NCBI RefSeq assembly: GCF_901875635.1
Contig: NZ_CABFMN010000022.1
Coordinates: 45,838 to 109,837 of the forward strand
Source of the DNA: Xylophilus ampelinus
GTDB taxonomy: Bacteria > Pseudomonadota > Gammaproteobacteria > Burkholderiales > Burkholderiaceae_C
Length of the DNA: 64,000 bases
Direction: 5' to 3'
The notes beneath the pieces are model-generated. The model did no database searches. It saw nothing but the letters and a program-made list of their open reading frames with translations, and was not told where the DNA came from. Positions 43,975 to 52,540 of this stretch are shown in pieces (the first letter of the stretch is position 1; the number at the start of each line of letters is the position of its first letter). A program made the position numbers and the translations under genes.

Positions 43975-44841
43975 CTACGCCGCCAGCAGCGCCGCCAGTT
44001 CCTCGCGCACACGGCCGACGAATGCGTCTTCGCCCTTCCGCGGAGGCAGCACGTGGAAGGCGACCTTCGGCAGCGCCGGCAGCCCGTGCGGTGCGGCGAG
44101 CGGCGCCACGCCGGGCCCCAGCGCCGACTCGTTGAGGCAGGCGATGCCAAGGCCTGCCGCCAGCGCCGACTGCAGGCCGGCCACGCCGGAAGCGACGTGC
44201 ACGATGCTGTACGGCACCTTGCGCCGGCGCAGCAGGCCCACGGTGAACTGGTGCAACGCGCAACTGTCGGGCAGCGCCAGTAGGCGCAGCGGCGCTCCGC
44301 GCGCCGGCCGGACGCCGGGTGCCGCCATCCACCGCAGCGCCTCCTGCCGCAGCAAGGCCCCGGTGGCCCGCGCCGGCGCGCCCTGCCCCACGATGCGCAT
44401 CGACACGCCGACGTCGTGCTCGCCCTGCGCGTAGGCGGCCTCGACCTCGCCGCTCTTGCGCACCGTGACGTGCAGCCGCACCTGCGGGTATTGCGCGCCC
44501 AGCCGAGCCAGCAGGCGCGCCAGGTCCGCCGGCCGGTAGTAGTCGGTGATGCCCAGGCGCAACTCGCCCTGCAGCGCCACGCCATGCAGGTCGCGCCAGG
44601 CCTCGTCGCTCAGCGCGAGCAGGCGCCGGGCATGGGCCAGCAGGCGCTCGCCCGCGGGTGTGGGCGACACGCCGGCCTTGCCGCGATGGAGCAGCACCTG
44701 GCCGGCACGCTCCTCCAGCTTGCGCAGCTGCTCGCTCGCGGCCGACTGCGAGAGGAACACGCGCGGCGCGCCGCCGGTGACGCTGCCCGCGTCCACCACG
44801 GCCACCAGCGTGCGCAGCTGTTCGAGGTCGAATCCCTGCAT
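43975..44841 (-). CDS. LysR-family transcriptional regulator
   Basis: A 288-residue LysR-type regulator. The N-terminal winged helix-turn-helix (DLEQLRTLVAVVDAGSVTG, SQSAASEQLRKLEER) is followed by the periplasmic-binding-protein-like effector domain. The start at 44841 gives the usual MQGFDLEQL beginning; in-frame ATGs upstream would add 8 to ~25 residues. It is divergent from a tautomerase gene with 111 nt between them and probably regulates it, as LysR proteins usually control the gene next door. Confidence 0.88.
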   Translation of the reverse strand: MQGFDLEQLRTLVAVVDAGSVTGGAPRVFLSQSAASEQLRKLEERAGQVLLHRGKAGVSPTPAGERLLAHARRLLALSDEAWRDLHGVALQGELRLGITDYYRPADLARLLARLGAQYPQVRLHVTVRKSGEVEAAYAQGEHDVGVSMRIVGQGAPARATGALLRQEALRWMAAPGVRPARGAPLRLLALPDSCALHQFTVGLLRRRKVPYSIVHVASGVAGLQSALAAGLGIACLNESALGPGVAPLAAPHGLPALPKVAFHVLPPRKGEDAFVGRVREELAALLAA

Positions 44842-44952
44842 CGCTGATCCATCGGTACCTTCGATGGATCGCATTATTGATTCCCGCTTTTCCGATGGCA
44901 ACGGCATGCCCAGAATGAGCCCATCGTCATTCCACTTCCGAGGAGACGCGCC

Positions 44953-45351
44953 ATGCCCCACATCGTCATCCACCTGTCCGGCGAGCCCGACGCCGGCTTG
45001 GCCCGCGAAGCGGTCACCGTCGTCGGAGAGCTCACACAGCGCGTGCTCGGCAAGAAGCCCGAGGTCATCGCCACCACCGTGCAGTTCATCCCTGCCGCGC
45101 TGTGGTTCGTCGGCGGCCGCTCGCTGGCCGAGCAGCAGCGCAGCGCCTTCCACCTGGACATCAGCATCACCGACGAGACCAACACCAAGGCCGAGAAGGC
45201 GCGCTACCTGGCCGAGGTGCACGCCGCCTTCGCGCGGCTGCGGCCCGATCTGCACGAGGTGAGCTACGTCCACGCGATCGATGCCCGCGCCGCCGCCTAC
45301 GGCTACGGGGGCAGGACGCAGGAGTACCGGCACCAGGCGGCGGGCGTTTGA
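44953..45351 (+). CDS. Tautomerase-superfamily protein
   Basis: A 132-residue protein starting MPHIVIHLSG. The Pro right after the initiator Met is the catalytic base of the 4-oxalocrotonate tautomerase superfamily. Length suggests two fused beta-alpha-beta units as in the ~130-residue members. Strong AGGAG ribosome site. Substrate unknown; the divergent LysR gene and the amidase nearby suggest catabolism of a small organic acid or amide. Confidence 0.82.
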   Translation: MPHIVIHLSGEPDAGLAREAVTVVGELTQRVLGKKPEVIATTVQFIPAALWFVGGRSLAEQQRSAFHLDISITDETNTKAEKARYLAEVHAAFARLRPDLHEVSYVHAIDARAAAYGYGGRTQEYRHQAAGV

Positions 45352-45394
45352 GGCCGGCGCGCCTCGGTGCGGCGCTGCGCGGCAGAATGACCGG

Positions 45395-46753
45395 ATGCCG
45401 CAACACAGCCCCGCCACCGATCTGCTCGGCAACCCGCTCAGCCTGACCGACAGCACCAGCCGGAGCCTGGTCGACGACTTCGTGGGCGGTTTCATCGCCT
45501 GCGAAGCGCGCGCCGCCAACCTCGCGCTTACGCCTCACTTCGACCCCGACCCGCTGGTGCAGGCCTACTGCGCCACGCTGCAGATGTTCGCGGAGTCGGC
45601 CGACGCGGTGGCCAATGCGCGGCCCTTCATCGAACGCGCACAGGCCGGCGCCGCGCAAGCCACGCCGCGCGAGCGCCGCTACATCGCGGCCGTGGCGGCC
45701 TGGGTGGCAGGCGACATCCGCGAGGCGATCCGGCTGCACGAGGAGCAGGCGCGCGAGTTCCCGCGCGACCTGGTGTCGCTCAAGCTCGGGCAGTACCACT
45801 GCTTCAACCTCGGCGACTGCCCGGGCATGCTGCGCCTGGCGCTTGCGGCTGCGCCGCATGCGGCCGACGTGCCCTACCTGCACGGCATGCTGGCCTTCGG
45901 CTACGAGCAGTGCCACCTCATGCGTGACGCCGAAACCAGCGCGCGCCGCGCCATCGCGATGGAGCGCAAGGACCCCTGGGCTCACCACGCGCTGGCGCAC
46001 GTCATGCTGACCGAAGGCCGCCTCACCGAGGGCCTGGCCTTCATGGAGGACGTGAGCGAGACCTGGACCGGCCTGAACTCCTTCATGCTCACCCACAACT
46101 GGTGGCACCTCGCGCTCTTCCTCATCGACCTGGGCCGGGACGGCGAGGCGCTGGCGGTGTACGACCGCCATTGCTGGGGCGTGGTCAAGGACTACTCGCA
46201 GGACCAGATCGGCGCCGTGTCGCTGCTGGCGCGGCTGGAACTGGCGGGCATCGATGTCGGCGAGCGCTGGCAGGACGTGGCCACGCATTTGGCCGGGCGC
46301 ACCGCCGACCACGTGCTGCCCTTCCTCGACCTCCAGTACCTCTATGGCCTGGCGCGGGCCGGCCGGCCCGAGGCCGACACGCTGCTGCGCCACATCGAGG
46401 CCTACGCACCCACTGCGCCCGCGGCCACGCGCCATGCGTGGGAGCGTGTGTGCGTGCCGGCGGCGCGCGGGCTGCTGGCGCACGCGCGCGGCGACCACGC
46501 CGCCGCCATCGACGGCCTGGGCACGGCACTGCCGCGCATGGTGGAGATCGGCGGCAGCCACGCGCAGCGCGACCTCTTCGAGCAGGTGTACCTCGATGCG
46601 CTGGTGCGCAGCGGCACGGCCGCCGCGCTCACCGGCGCTCAGGGCATCGTGCAGCAGCAGCTCAACGGCCAGCCGGAGTCGCGCCGGCTGCGGCGGCTGG
46701 CGGGCACGGTGTATGCGGGGCTGGGCCTGCCGCCGCTGGCCGAAGCACACTGA
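45395..46753 (+). CDS. TPR protein of the TTC38 type
   Basis: A 452-residue soluble helical-repeat protein with TPR-like pairs throughout (GMLAFGYEQCHLMRDAETSA, HHALAHVMLTEGRLTEGLAF, NWWHLALFLIDLG). The H-A-L-A-H and NWWHLALF stretches are typical of the TTC38 group of TPR proteins, found in bacteria and animals with no clear role. CAGAAT sits 6 nt before the ATG and there is no ribosome site. No signal peptide. It precedes a phosphoribosyltransferase across a dispersed repeat. Confidence 0.78.
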   Translation: MPQHSPATDLLGNPLSLTDSTSRSLVDDFVGGFIACEARAANLALTPHFDPDPLVQAYCATLQMFAESADAVANARPFIERAQAGAAQATPRERRYIAAVAAWVAGDIREAIRLHEEQAREFPRDLVSLKLGQYHCFNLGDCPGMLRLALAAAPHAADVPYLHGMLAFGYEQCHLMRDAETSARRAIAMERKDPWAHHALAHVMLTEGRLTEGLAFMEDVSETWTGLNSFMLTHNWWHLALFLIDLGRDGEALAVYDRHCWGVVKDYSQDQIGAVSLLARLELAGIDVGERWQDVATHLAGRTADHVLPFLDLQYLYGLARAGRPEADTLLRHIEAYAPTAPAATRHAWERVCVPAARGLLAHARGDHAAAIDGLGTALPRMVEIGGSHAQRDLFEQVYLDALVRSGTAAALTGAQGIVQQQLNGQPESRRLRRLAGTVYAGLGLPPLAEAH

Positions 46754-46816
46754 ATTGCTATCGAATTCATAGCTGCTGGCGCAAGCCCGGCGAGCGCTGC
46801 AGGCCCTTTTTATTCA
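46754..46816 (+). repeat. Dispersed 65-bp repeat, copy F
   Basis: ATTGCTATCGAATTCATAGC, then TGCTGGCGCAAG, GAGCGCTGCAGGCCC and a T-rich tail. It fills the spacer between the TTC38-like gene and the phosphoribosyltransferase gene. Confidence 0.9.
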
Positions 46817-46824
46817 GACTCCGG

Positions 46825-47541
46825 ATGACGACCTCCTCGCCGACGCCCCCGGCCCCCTTCACCGAGCCCACCACGGCCTACTGGCAGCGCATCGTCGATG
46901 CCGACGAGGCCGGCTCCGCCGACGGCCCCTGGCAGTACGGCTACCCCGCGCGCCTGCCGGACGGCCGCGTGCTGGTGCTGCCCATCCGCGCGCTGGACAG
47001 CGAGCCGACGCATGCCGTCGCCTCGCTGATCTGCAACCAGGCCTCGCTGGAGGTGGTCGAGACCCTCGGCCGCATGCTGGCCGAACGCCTCGCGCCGCTC
47101 GCGCCCGAGGTGGTCATCGGCATCCCGACGCTGGGCCTGACCTTCGCGCCCGTGGTGGCCCGCCACCTGGGCCACAGCCGCTACGTGCCCATGGGTTACT
47201 CGCGCAAGTTCTGGTACGACGAGGCGCTGTCGGGCGCCGTGCAGTCGATCACCACGCCCACGGCCGGCAAGCGGGTCTACCTCGATCCCAACCTGCTGCC
47301 GCTGGTGCAAGGAAAACGGGTGGTGCTGGTCGACGATGCGGTGAGCAGCGGCAGCACGCTGGGCGCGCCCTGGACGCTCATCGAGTCGCTCGGCGCGCAG
47401 GTGCTGGCCTGCGGCGTGGCGATGCGCCAGGGCCGGCGCTGGGTCCAGACCCTCGGGCCCGAACGCGCGGCGCGCCTGGTCGGCGTGTTCGACTCGCCCC
47501 TGCTGCAGGCCGTGGACGGCGGCTGGGGCCTGCGCGACTGA
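46825..47541 (+). CDS. Phosphoribosyltransferase-family protein
   Basis: A 238-residue type I phosphoribosyltransferase. The PRPP motif is VVLVDDAVSSGST, and the PEVVIGIPTLGLTFAP stretch matches the family's first core strand and loop. Overall it is closest to the adenine PRT-like group but longer, with an ~45-residue N-terminal extension. Base specificity is not known. It lies just upstream of the RutB-like cluster; a pyrimidine or purine salvage link is possible. Confidence 0.75.
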   Translation: MTTSSPTPPAPFTEPTTAYWQRIVDADEAGSADGPWQYGYPARLPDGRVLVLPIRALDSEPTHAVASLICNQASLEVVETLGRMLAERLAPLAPEVVIGIPTLGLTFAPVVARHLGHSRYVPMGYSRKFWYDEALSGAVQSITTPTAGKRVYLDPNLLPLVQGKRVVLVDDAVSSGSTLGAPWTLIESLGAQVLACGVAMRQGRRWVQTLGPERAARLVGVFDSPLLQAVDGGWGLRD

Positions 47542-47562
47542 GCGCGCGCGGCGGCGCGGCGC

Positions 47563-47580
47563 TTGGCACGCAAACTGCGT
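47563..47580 (+). promoter_or_regulatory. Sigma-54 promoter of the RutB-like ABC cluster
   Basis: TTGGCACGCAAACTGCGT matches the -24 box (TTGGCACG) perfectly and has the -12 GC exactly 10 nt after the GG. It lies 106 nt upstream of the binding-protein ATG, giving a predicted start near 47590. Sigma-54 control usually means NtrC or another enhancer-binding activator. Confidence 0.65.
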
Positions 47581-47598
47581 GAACCGGGGCGTCCGCAC

Positions 47599-47621
47599 TT
47601 TCGTATCTTGTTTCGTATACG
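47599..47621 (+). promoter_or_regulatory. Candidate operator, TTTCGTAT repeats and CGTATACG palindrome
   Basis: Two direct TTTCGTAT copies 12 nt apart (47599-47606 and 47611-47618), the second merging into the 8-bp palindrome CGTATACG (47614-47621). It lies just downstream of the predicted sigma-54 transcription start. The GntR/FCD regulator at the end of the cluster binds short palindromes of this kind in related systems; the assignment is inferred. Confidence 0.35.
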
Positions 47622-47686
47622 TTTTGGTGCATCGCGCCCGGCCGTGCTGCACCGCGATGGACCCGAACGGCCTCCCGGAGTCCGCC

Positions 47687-48793
47687 ATGTCTTTTCGCAC
47701 CCCGCCCGCCCTGTCCCGCCGCCGACTGCTCAAGGCCGCCGGCGCCGCTGCCGCCGGCAGCGCCCTGGCCCTGCCCGCCTTCGCGCAGACGCGCGCCATC
47801 AGCATCACGCTCCCCTGGGTGGTCAACGGCTCCAACTACTGGCCCATGGTGGGCAAGGAGCTGGGCTACTTCAAGAAGCGCGGCATCGACCTCACCGTCT
47901 CGCGCGGCAACGGCTCGGTGGCGGCCGCGCAGGCGGTGGCCAACAAGCAGTTCGACCTGGGCGTGGTCTTCTTCGGCGGCACCCTGGTCAACATGGCGCG
48001 CGGCCTGCCGCTGCAGGCGCTGGCCACTGTCGGCTACGACTCGCTGATGGGCAACCTGGTGCTGGCCGACTCGCCCATCCGCAACCCCAAGGACTTCGAG
48101 GGCAAGCGCGTCGGCACCGTGGCCACCTCGGCCGAATCGCCCTACTGGACCGCCTTCGCCCAGAAGACAGGCATCGACCTGTCGAAGGTCACGCGCCAGC
48201 AGCTCGATGCGCGCCTGATCGAGCGCGCGCTGATGGACAAGCAGGTCGACGCGATCACCGCCATCGGCTCGTCCAGCATCCCGGTGCTCGACTCGCTGGG
48301 CGTGAAGACGCGCTTCATCCCCTGGGCCAAGTCCGGCATCGAGCTCTATGCGGCGCAGGTCATCGCGCGCACCGAGACCATCAACGCCGACCCCGGCCTG
48401 TGCCAGGCCATGGTCGACGGCATCCTGGAGTCGGTGGTCTACACGCTCAAGAAGCCTGACGAGTCGCTGGAGATCCTCTACAAGGCGCAGCCCGAGATCG
48501 CGCTGGCCAAGGGCGGCAAGGAGAACGCCAGGCTGTCGCAGGGCCTCGCGCAGGCCACCATGGTGGCGCCGGAAGCCATCGAGCACGGCATGGGCTACAG
48601 CAGCATCCCCAAGCTGGCCGGCATGATCTCGCTGGCCGCCCGCGCCGGCGCGCTGAAGGCCGACGCCAAGCCCCTGGTGCCCGAGGACCTCGCCACCAAC
48701 CGCTTCGTCGGAAAGATCAAGCTGACCAGCGCCGAGTGGGACGCCATCCGCAAGAACGTCGCCCCCTACAGCAAGATGGTGAGCGGCGCCTGA
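47687..48793 (+). CDS. NMT1/THI5-like ABC substrate-binding protein
   Basis: A 368-residue binding protein of the NMT1/SsuA/TauA class, which takes up nitrate, sulfonates, pyrimidine precursors and similar small molecules. The signal peptide has SRRRLLKAAG, a good Tat motif, with cleavage expected after AFAQ. GNGSVAAAQAVANKQFDLGVV is characteristic of the fold. The RutB-like gene follows with a TGATG overlap, so the ligand is probably the precursor or substrate of that hydrolase. GGAG ribosome site upstream. Confidence 0.88.
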   Translation: MSFRTPPALSRRRLLKAAGAAAAGSALALPAFAQTRAISITLPWVVNGSNYWPMVGKELGYFKKRGIDLTVSRGNGSVAAAQAVANKQFDLGVVFFGGTLVNMARGLPLQALATVGYDSLMGNLVLADSPIRNPKDFEGKRVGTVATSAESPYWTAFAQKTGIDLSKVTRQQLDARLIERALMDKQVDAITAIGSSSIPVLDSLGVKTRFIPWAKSGIELYAAQVIARTETINADPGLCQAMVDGILESVVYTLKKPDESLEILYKAQPEIALAKGGKENARLSQGLAQATMVAPEAIEHGMGYSSIPKLAGMISLAARAGALKADAKPLVPEDLATNRFVGKIKLTSAEWDAIRKNVAPYSKMVSGA

Positions 48794-49476
48794 TGGCGTC
48801 TTTCGCGATCCCGGCCCGCCCGGAGCCGCTGCAGGCCACGCGGGCGCAGACCGCGCTGGTGGTGATCGACATGCAGAACGGCTACCTGTCGCCGGGCGGC
48901 TACCTCGACCTCGCCGGCTTCGACATCTCGGGCACGCCGCCCGTGGTCGCCCGCGCCGCCCGCGTGCTGCAGGCCGCGCGCCGGGCCGGCCTGATGGTCG
49001 TGCACGCGCAGAACGGCTGGAGCGAGAGCCTGGCCGAGGCCGGTCCGCCGACCTCGCCGATGTGGCACAAGTCCAACCCGCTCAAGTACATGCGCGCACA
49101 CCCCGGCAGCCAGTTGCTGATCCGCGGCTCGTGGGACCACGCCATCGTCGATGCGATGCGGCCCCTGCCTCACGAGCCCGTGGTGCACAAGCCGCGCTAC
49201 AGCGCCTTCGCCGGCACCAACCTCGAGATGCTGCTGCGCGCGCACGGCATCACCACGCTGGTGTTCGTCGGCGTCAACACCAACGTGTGCGTCGAGACGG
49301 CGGTGCGCGACGCCTTCCATCGCGAGTTCTTCGCCGTCATGGTGGCCGACGCGACTTTGCACGCCGGCCCGCCGGTGGTCTTCGAAGCCAGCGTGTTCAA
49401 CACCGAGAAATTCTTCGGCTGGACCGCCGGCACCGACGACATCGTGGCGCTGCTCGACGGCCTGCCCGCCCCATGA
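48793..49476 (+). CDS. RutB-like cysteine amidohydrolase
   Basis: A 227-residue isochorismatase-fold hydrolase that aligns by eye well with E. coli RutB (ureidoacrylate amidohydrolase). Shared elements are PGGYLDLAGFDIS, the GSWD block, K133 in KPRYS, and C166 in NVCVE with D26 (IDMQN) completing the Asp-Lys-Cys triad. The usual ATN before VCVE is NTN here. It should cleave a ureido/carbamoyl compound to ammonia and CO2. RutA and the other Rut enzymes are absent, so the physiological substrate may differ. Overlaps the binding-protein gene (TGATG) and the permease gene (ATGA). Confidence 0.85.
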   Translation: MASFAIPARPEPLQATRAQTALVVIDMQNGYLSPGGYLDLAGFDISGTPPVVARAARVLQAARRAGLMVVHAQNGWSESLAEAGPPTSPMWHKSNPLKYMRAHPGSQLLIRGSWDHAIVDAMRPLPHEPVVHKPRYSAFAGTNLEMLLRAHGITTLVFVGVNTNVCVETAVRDAFHREFFAVMVADATLHAGPPVVFEASVFNTEKFFGWTAGTDDIVALLDGLPAP

Positions 49477-50231
49477 ACGAGGCCGGTCCGCTGCAGCGCA
49501 TCGGCCTGCCGCTCGCCTTCGCGGTCGGCACGCTGGTGCTGTGGGAGATCGTGGTGCGCGCCTTCGACATCCGCGAGGTGCTGCTGCCCACGCCCAGCGC
49601 GATCGCCCGGCGCCTGGTGGAGACCTTCCCGCTCCTCATGGAACATGCCTGGCCCACGGTGTGGGAGAGCGTGGCCGGCTTCGCCATCGCCTCGCTGCTG
49701 GGCGTGGCGCTGGCGGCGCTGCTCAGCGCCTCGGGGCTGATGCGCAGCATGCTCTACCCCAACGTCGTGCTGTTCCAGCTCATCCCCAAGATCGCGCTGG
49801 CGCCGCTGTTCATCGTCTGGCTGGGCATCGGCTTCCAGTCGCGGCTGACCTTCTCGGTCTTCATCAGCTTCTTCCCGGTGGTGATCGCGGCGCTGGCCGG
49901 GCTGGACCATGTCGACAAGTCGCTGCTGCGCCTGTGCCGGGCGCTCACGGCATCGAGCTGGCAGGTGTTCGTGTCGGTGCGCCTGCCGCACGCGCTGCCC
50001 TACGTGTTCAGCGGCATGAAGATCGCGACCACCTTCGCCATCATCGGCGTGATCGTCGGCGAGTTCATCACCTCGCAGGCGGGACTGGGCTACCTCATCC
50101 TCTTCGCGTCCTCGCAGGCCGACACCTCGCTGATCCTGGCCGCCATCACGGTGCTGTGCGTCTTCGGCCTGGGCTTCTACGGCATCGTGGCCTTGCTGGA
50201 GCGCTGGACCCGGCACGCCTTCGGGGCCTGA
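49473..50231 (+). CDS. ABC transporter permease (SsuC/TauC type)
   Basis: A 252-residue inner-membrane permease with about six hydrophobic segments and the EAA-type loop (LCRALTASSWQVFVSVRLPHALPYVFSGMK). Typical of nitrate/sulfonate/pyrimidine-precursor importers, used as a homodimer with the following ATPase. ATGA overlap with the RutB-like gene. Confidence 0.9.
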   Translation: MNEAGPLQRIGLPLAFAVGTLVLWEIVVRAFDIREVLLPTPSAIARRLVETFPLLMEHAWPTVWESVAGFAIASLLGVALAALLSASGLMRSMLYPNVVLFQLIPKIALAPLFIVWLGIGFQSRLTFSVFISFFPVVIAALAGLDHVDKSLLRLCRALTASSWQVFVSVRLPHALPYVFSGMKIATTFAIIGVIVGEFITSQAGLGYLILFASSQADTSLILAAITVLCVFGLGFYGIVALLERWTRHAFGA

Positions 50232-50236
50232 GCACC

Positions 50237-51088
50237 ATGGACCCGACGCTGAACAACCCCGCACCCACATGGCTGCTGCCGCACAGCACCGCGCCCGAGC
50301 GCGAACGCAGCTACCTCACCGTGCAGCAGGTCGGCAAGAACTACGCCACCCGCAACGGCGACGTGCACGCGGTGGAGCGCGCCGACTTCGACATCGACGA
50401 GGGCGACTTCGTCAGCCTGGTCGGCCCGAGCGGCTGCGGCAAGAGCACGCTGATGTCGATGATCGGCGGGCTCGAGCTGCCGACCGCCGGCCGCATCGCG
50501 GTCGACGGCCGCGCGGTGGACGGGCCGCGGCGCGACTTCGGCTATGTGTTCCAGGACGCCACGCTGCTGCCCTGGAAGAGCGTGATGGAGAACGTGCTCT
50601 TCCCGATCCGCACGCAGAAGCGCGTGCTCGCCGACCATCGGCCCGAGGCCGAGCGGCTGCTCAAGCTCACGGGGCTCTGGGACTTTCGCGACAAGCGGCC
50701 GGCCGAGCTGTCGGGCGGCATGCGCCAGCGCGTAGCCATCTGCCGCGGGCTGGTGAACGACCCGCGCCTGCTGCTGATGGACGAGCCCTTCTCGGCGCTG
50801 GACGCGATCACGCGCGACGACATGAACCTGATGCTCGCCCAGCTCTGGGACCAGGTGCACAAGACCGCCGTGTTCATCACCCACAGCATCCGCGAGGCGG
50901 TGTTCCTCTCGGACCGCGTGCTGGTGATGAACGCGCGGCCCTCGCGCATCGTGGCCGACATCCGCGTGCCCTTCGAGCGCCCGCGTCGCGCGCAGATGCA
51001 GGAGCACCCGCTGTTCAACGAGATCTGCGCCTTCGTGCGCGAGAAGATCCATGAAGGCCACGACAGCCGACGCGCCGACGCCCGCTGA
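50237..51088 (+). CDS. ABC transporter ATP-binding protein (SsuB/TauB type)
   Basis: A 283-residue ATPase. Walker A GPSGCGKST, the DATLLPWKSVMENV Q-loop region typical of SsuB/TauB, signature LSGGMRQRVAICRGL, Walker B LLLMDEPFSALD and switch His in FITHSIREA. A ~30-residue N-terminal extension precedes the usual start. The 3' end overlaps the GntR gene by 38 nt. Confidence 0.92.
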   Translation: MDPTLNNPAPTWLLPHSTAPERERSYLTVQQVGKNYATRNGDVHAVERADFDIDEGDFVSLVGPSGCGKSTLMSMIGGLELPTAGRIAVDGRAVDGPRRDFGYVFQDATLLPWKSVMENVLFPIRTQKRVLADHRPEAERLLKLTGLWDFRDKRPAELSGGMRQRVAICRGLVNDPRLLLMDEPFSALDAITRDDMNLMLAQLWDQVHKTAVFITHSIREAVFLSDRVLVMNARPSRIVADIRVPFERPRRAQMQEHPLFNEICAFVREKIHEGHDSRRADAR

Positions 51089-51797
51089 GGCCGCCGCCGC
51101 GCCCGGCGAGACGCCGCTGCAGCGGCTGGTGCGCGAGCGCCGCACGGCCGCGGGCGGGCGCCTGTCGACCGACGACATCGTGCGCGTGCTGCACGAGGCC
51201 ATCGTGCGCGGGCTGCTCGCGCCGGGCCGCGCGCTGCGCCAGGACGAGCTGGCCGCGCTGTTCCACGTCAGCAAGATCCCGGTGCGCGAGGCGCTGCGCA
51301 CGCTGGAGGCGCACGGCTTCGTCGAACTGCTGCTCAACCGCGGCGCGCTGGTCAAGGAGCTGACGCTGGCGCAGCTGCGTGACGCCTTCGAGCTGCGCTC
51401 GATGGTCGAGCCGCACCTCATGCGCACCGCCGCGCCGCTGCTCACGGCCGCGGACCTCGACGCGGCCGAGCGCCTGGTGGACGCGATGGACGACGCGCCC
51501 ACCGCCTGGGCCTTCAGCGAGCTGAACGGGCGCTTCCACGACCTGCTCTACCGCCCCGCCGAGCGGCCGCTGTCCAAGCAGATCCTCGCGATGCTGCAGG
51601 GCCACATCCAGCGCATGTCCTTCATGCAGCTCTCGCTGGCGGGCTTCAACCGCAGCTCCAACGAGGACCACCGCGCCATCGTCACCGCCCTGCGCCAGGG
51701 CGATCCCGAGGCCGCGGCGCGGGCGGTGGCCGCACACGTCAACGGCGTGAAGGACATCGTGCTGGAGCTGTACGAGCGGCACCACGCACGGCACTGA
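51051..51797 (+). CDS. GntR/FCD-family regulator
   Basis: A 248-residue regulator with an N-terminal winged helix-turn-helix (HVSKIPVREALRTLEAHGFVEL) and a C-terminal all-helical FCD effector domain (DAFELRSMVEPHL to AHVNGVKD). The ~38 residues before the helix-turn-helix are an unusual extension; a later start would avoid the overlap with the ATPase gene. As the last gene of the cluster it probably represses it in the absence of substrate, perhaps at the CGTATACG site upstream of the first gene. Confidence 0.88.
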   Translation: MKATTADAPTPAEAAAAPGETPLQRLVRERRTAAGGRLSTDDIVRVLHEAIVRGLLAPGRALRQDELAALFHVSKIPVREALRTLEAHGFVELLLNRGALVKELTLAQLRDAFELRSMVEPHLMRTAAPLLTAADLDAAERLVDAMDDAPTAWAFSELNGRFHDLLYRPAERPLSKQILAMLQGHIQRMSFMQLSLAGFNRSSNEDHRAIVTALRQGDPEAAARAVAAHVNGVKDIVLELYERHHARH

Positions 51798-51803
51798 GCC
51801 GAA

Positions 51804-51867
51804 ACGCTACGAAATCGATAGCACGTTGCGCAGGCGGGACGGGCGCTGCAGGCCGATTCGGCTTGAA
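51804..51867 (+). repeat. Dispersed 65-bp repeat, copy G
   Basis: ACGCTACGAAATCGATAGC, then GTTGCGCAGGCGGGACGGGC, GCTGCAGGCC and GGCTTGAA. It lies between gntR and the SGNH hydrolase gene. Confidence 0.9.
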
Positions 51868-51907
51868 CCCGTGGGGTTGTCGGCTGGTCTCTACACTGCC
51901 TCGCGCC

Positions 51908-52540
51908 ATGCAACGCCGCCATCTCCTCCCCCTGCTCGCCGCCGCACCCTGGGCCCTGTCGGCCTGCCAGCGCCAGGCGCCCAAGGCCGCGATGCTGCCG
52001 GCCAGCGCCACCGTGCTGGCACTGGGCGACAGCCTGACCTTCGGCTACGGCGCGCCGCCCGAGGCCGCGTGGCCTGCGCAGCTGGCGTCGCTCACCGGGT
52101 GGCAGGTGGTGAACGAGGGCGTGAACGGCGACACGGCGGAAGGCGCGCTGGCACGCCTGGGCCCGCTGCTGGCAACGCAGCGCTTCGACGCGATCCTGGT
52201 CGGCATCGGCGGCAACGACATGCTGCGCGGCGTGCCGGCCGACGCCACGCGACGCCACATCGCCGAACTGCTCGCGCAGGCCCGCACGCACACGCCGCAC
52301 GTGGCGCTGATCGCCACGCCGGCGCCCGACGCCATGCGTGCCGCCGTGGGCGCGCTGAGCGACGCGCCCTTCTACGCCGAGCTGGCGCGCTCCGGCGAGG
52401 CGCTGCTGATCCCGGGCGTGTACGCGGACGTGCTGTCGGATGCGGCGCTGCGCTCCGACCGCATCCACGCCAATGCCCAGGGCTACGCGCGCATCGCGCA
52501 GCGGATCGCCGAGCAACTGCGCGCCGCGGGCTGGCGATGA
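51908..52540 (+). CDS. SGNH/GDSL hydrolase, putative lipoprotein
   Basis: A 210-residue esterase of the TesA/arylesterase type. Nucleophile Ser42 in LALGDSLTFGYG, GGND block, and the catalytic Asp-His pair in SDRIHANAQGY. The signal peptide ends ALSAC (Cys20), a lipobox, so it is probably anchored in the envelope. It overlaps the next small gene by 4 nt (ATGA). Confidence 0.88.
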   Translation: MQRRHLLPLLAAAPWALSACQRQAPKAAMLPASATVLALGDSLTFGYGAPPEAAWPAQLASLTGWQVVNEGVNGDTAEGALARLGPLLATQRFDAILVGIGGNDMLRGVPADATRRHIAELLAQARTHTPHVALIATPAPDAMRAAVGALSDAPFYAELARSGEALLIPGVYADVLSDAALRSDRIHANAQGYARIAQRIAEQLRAAGWR

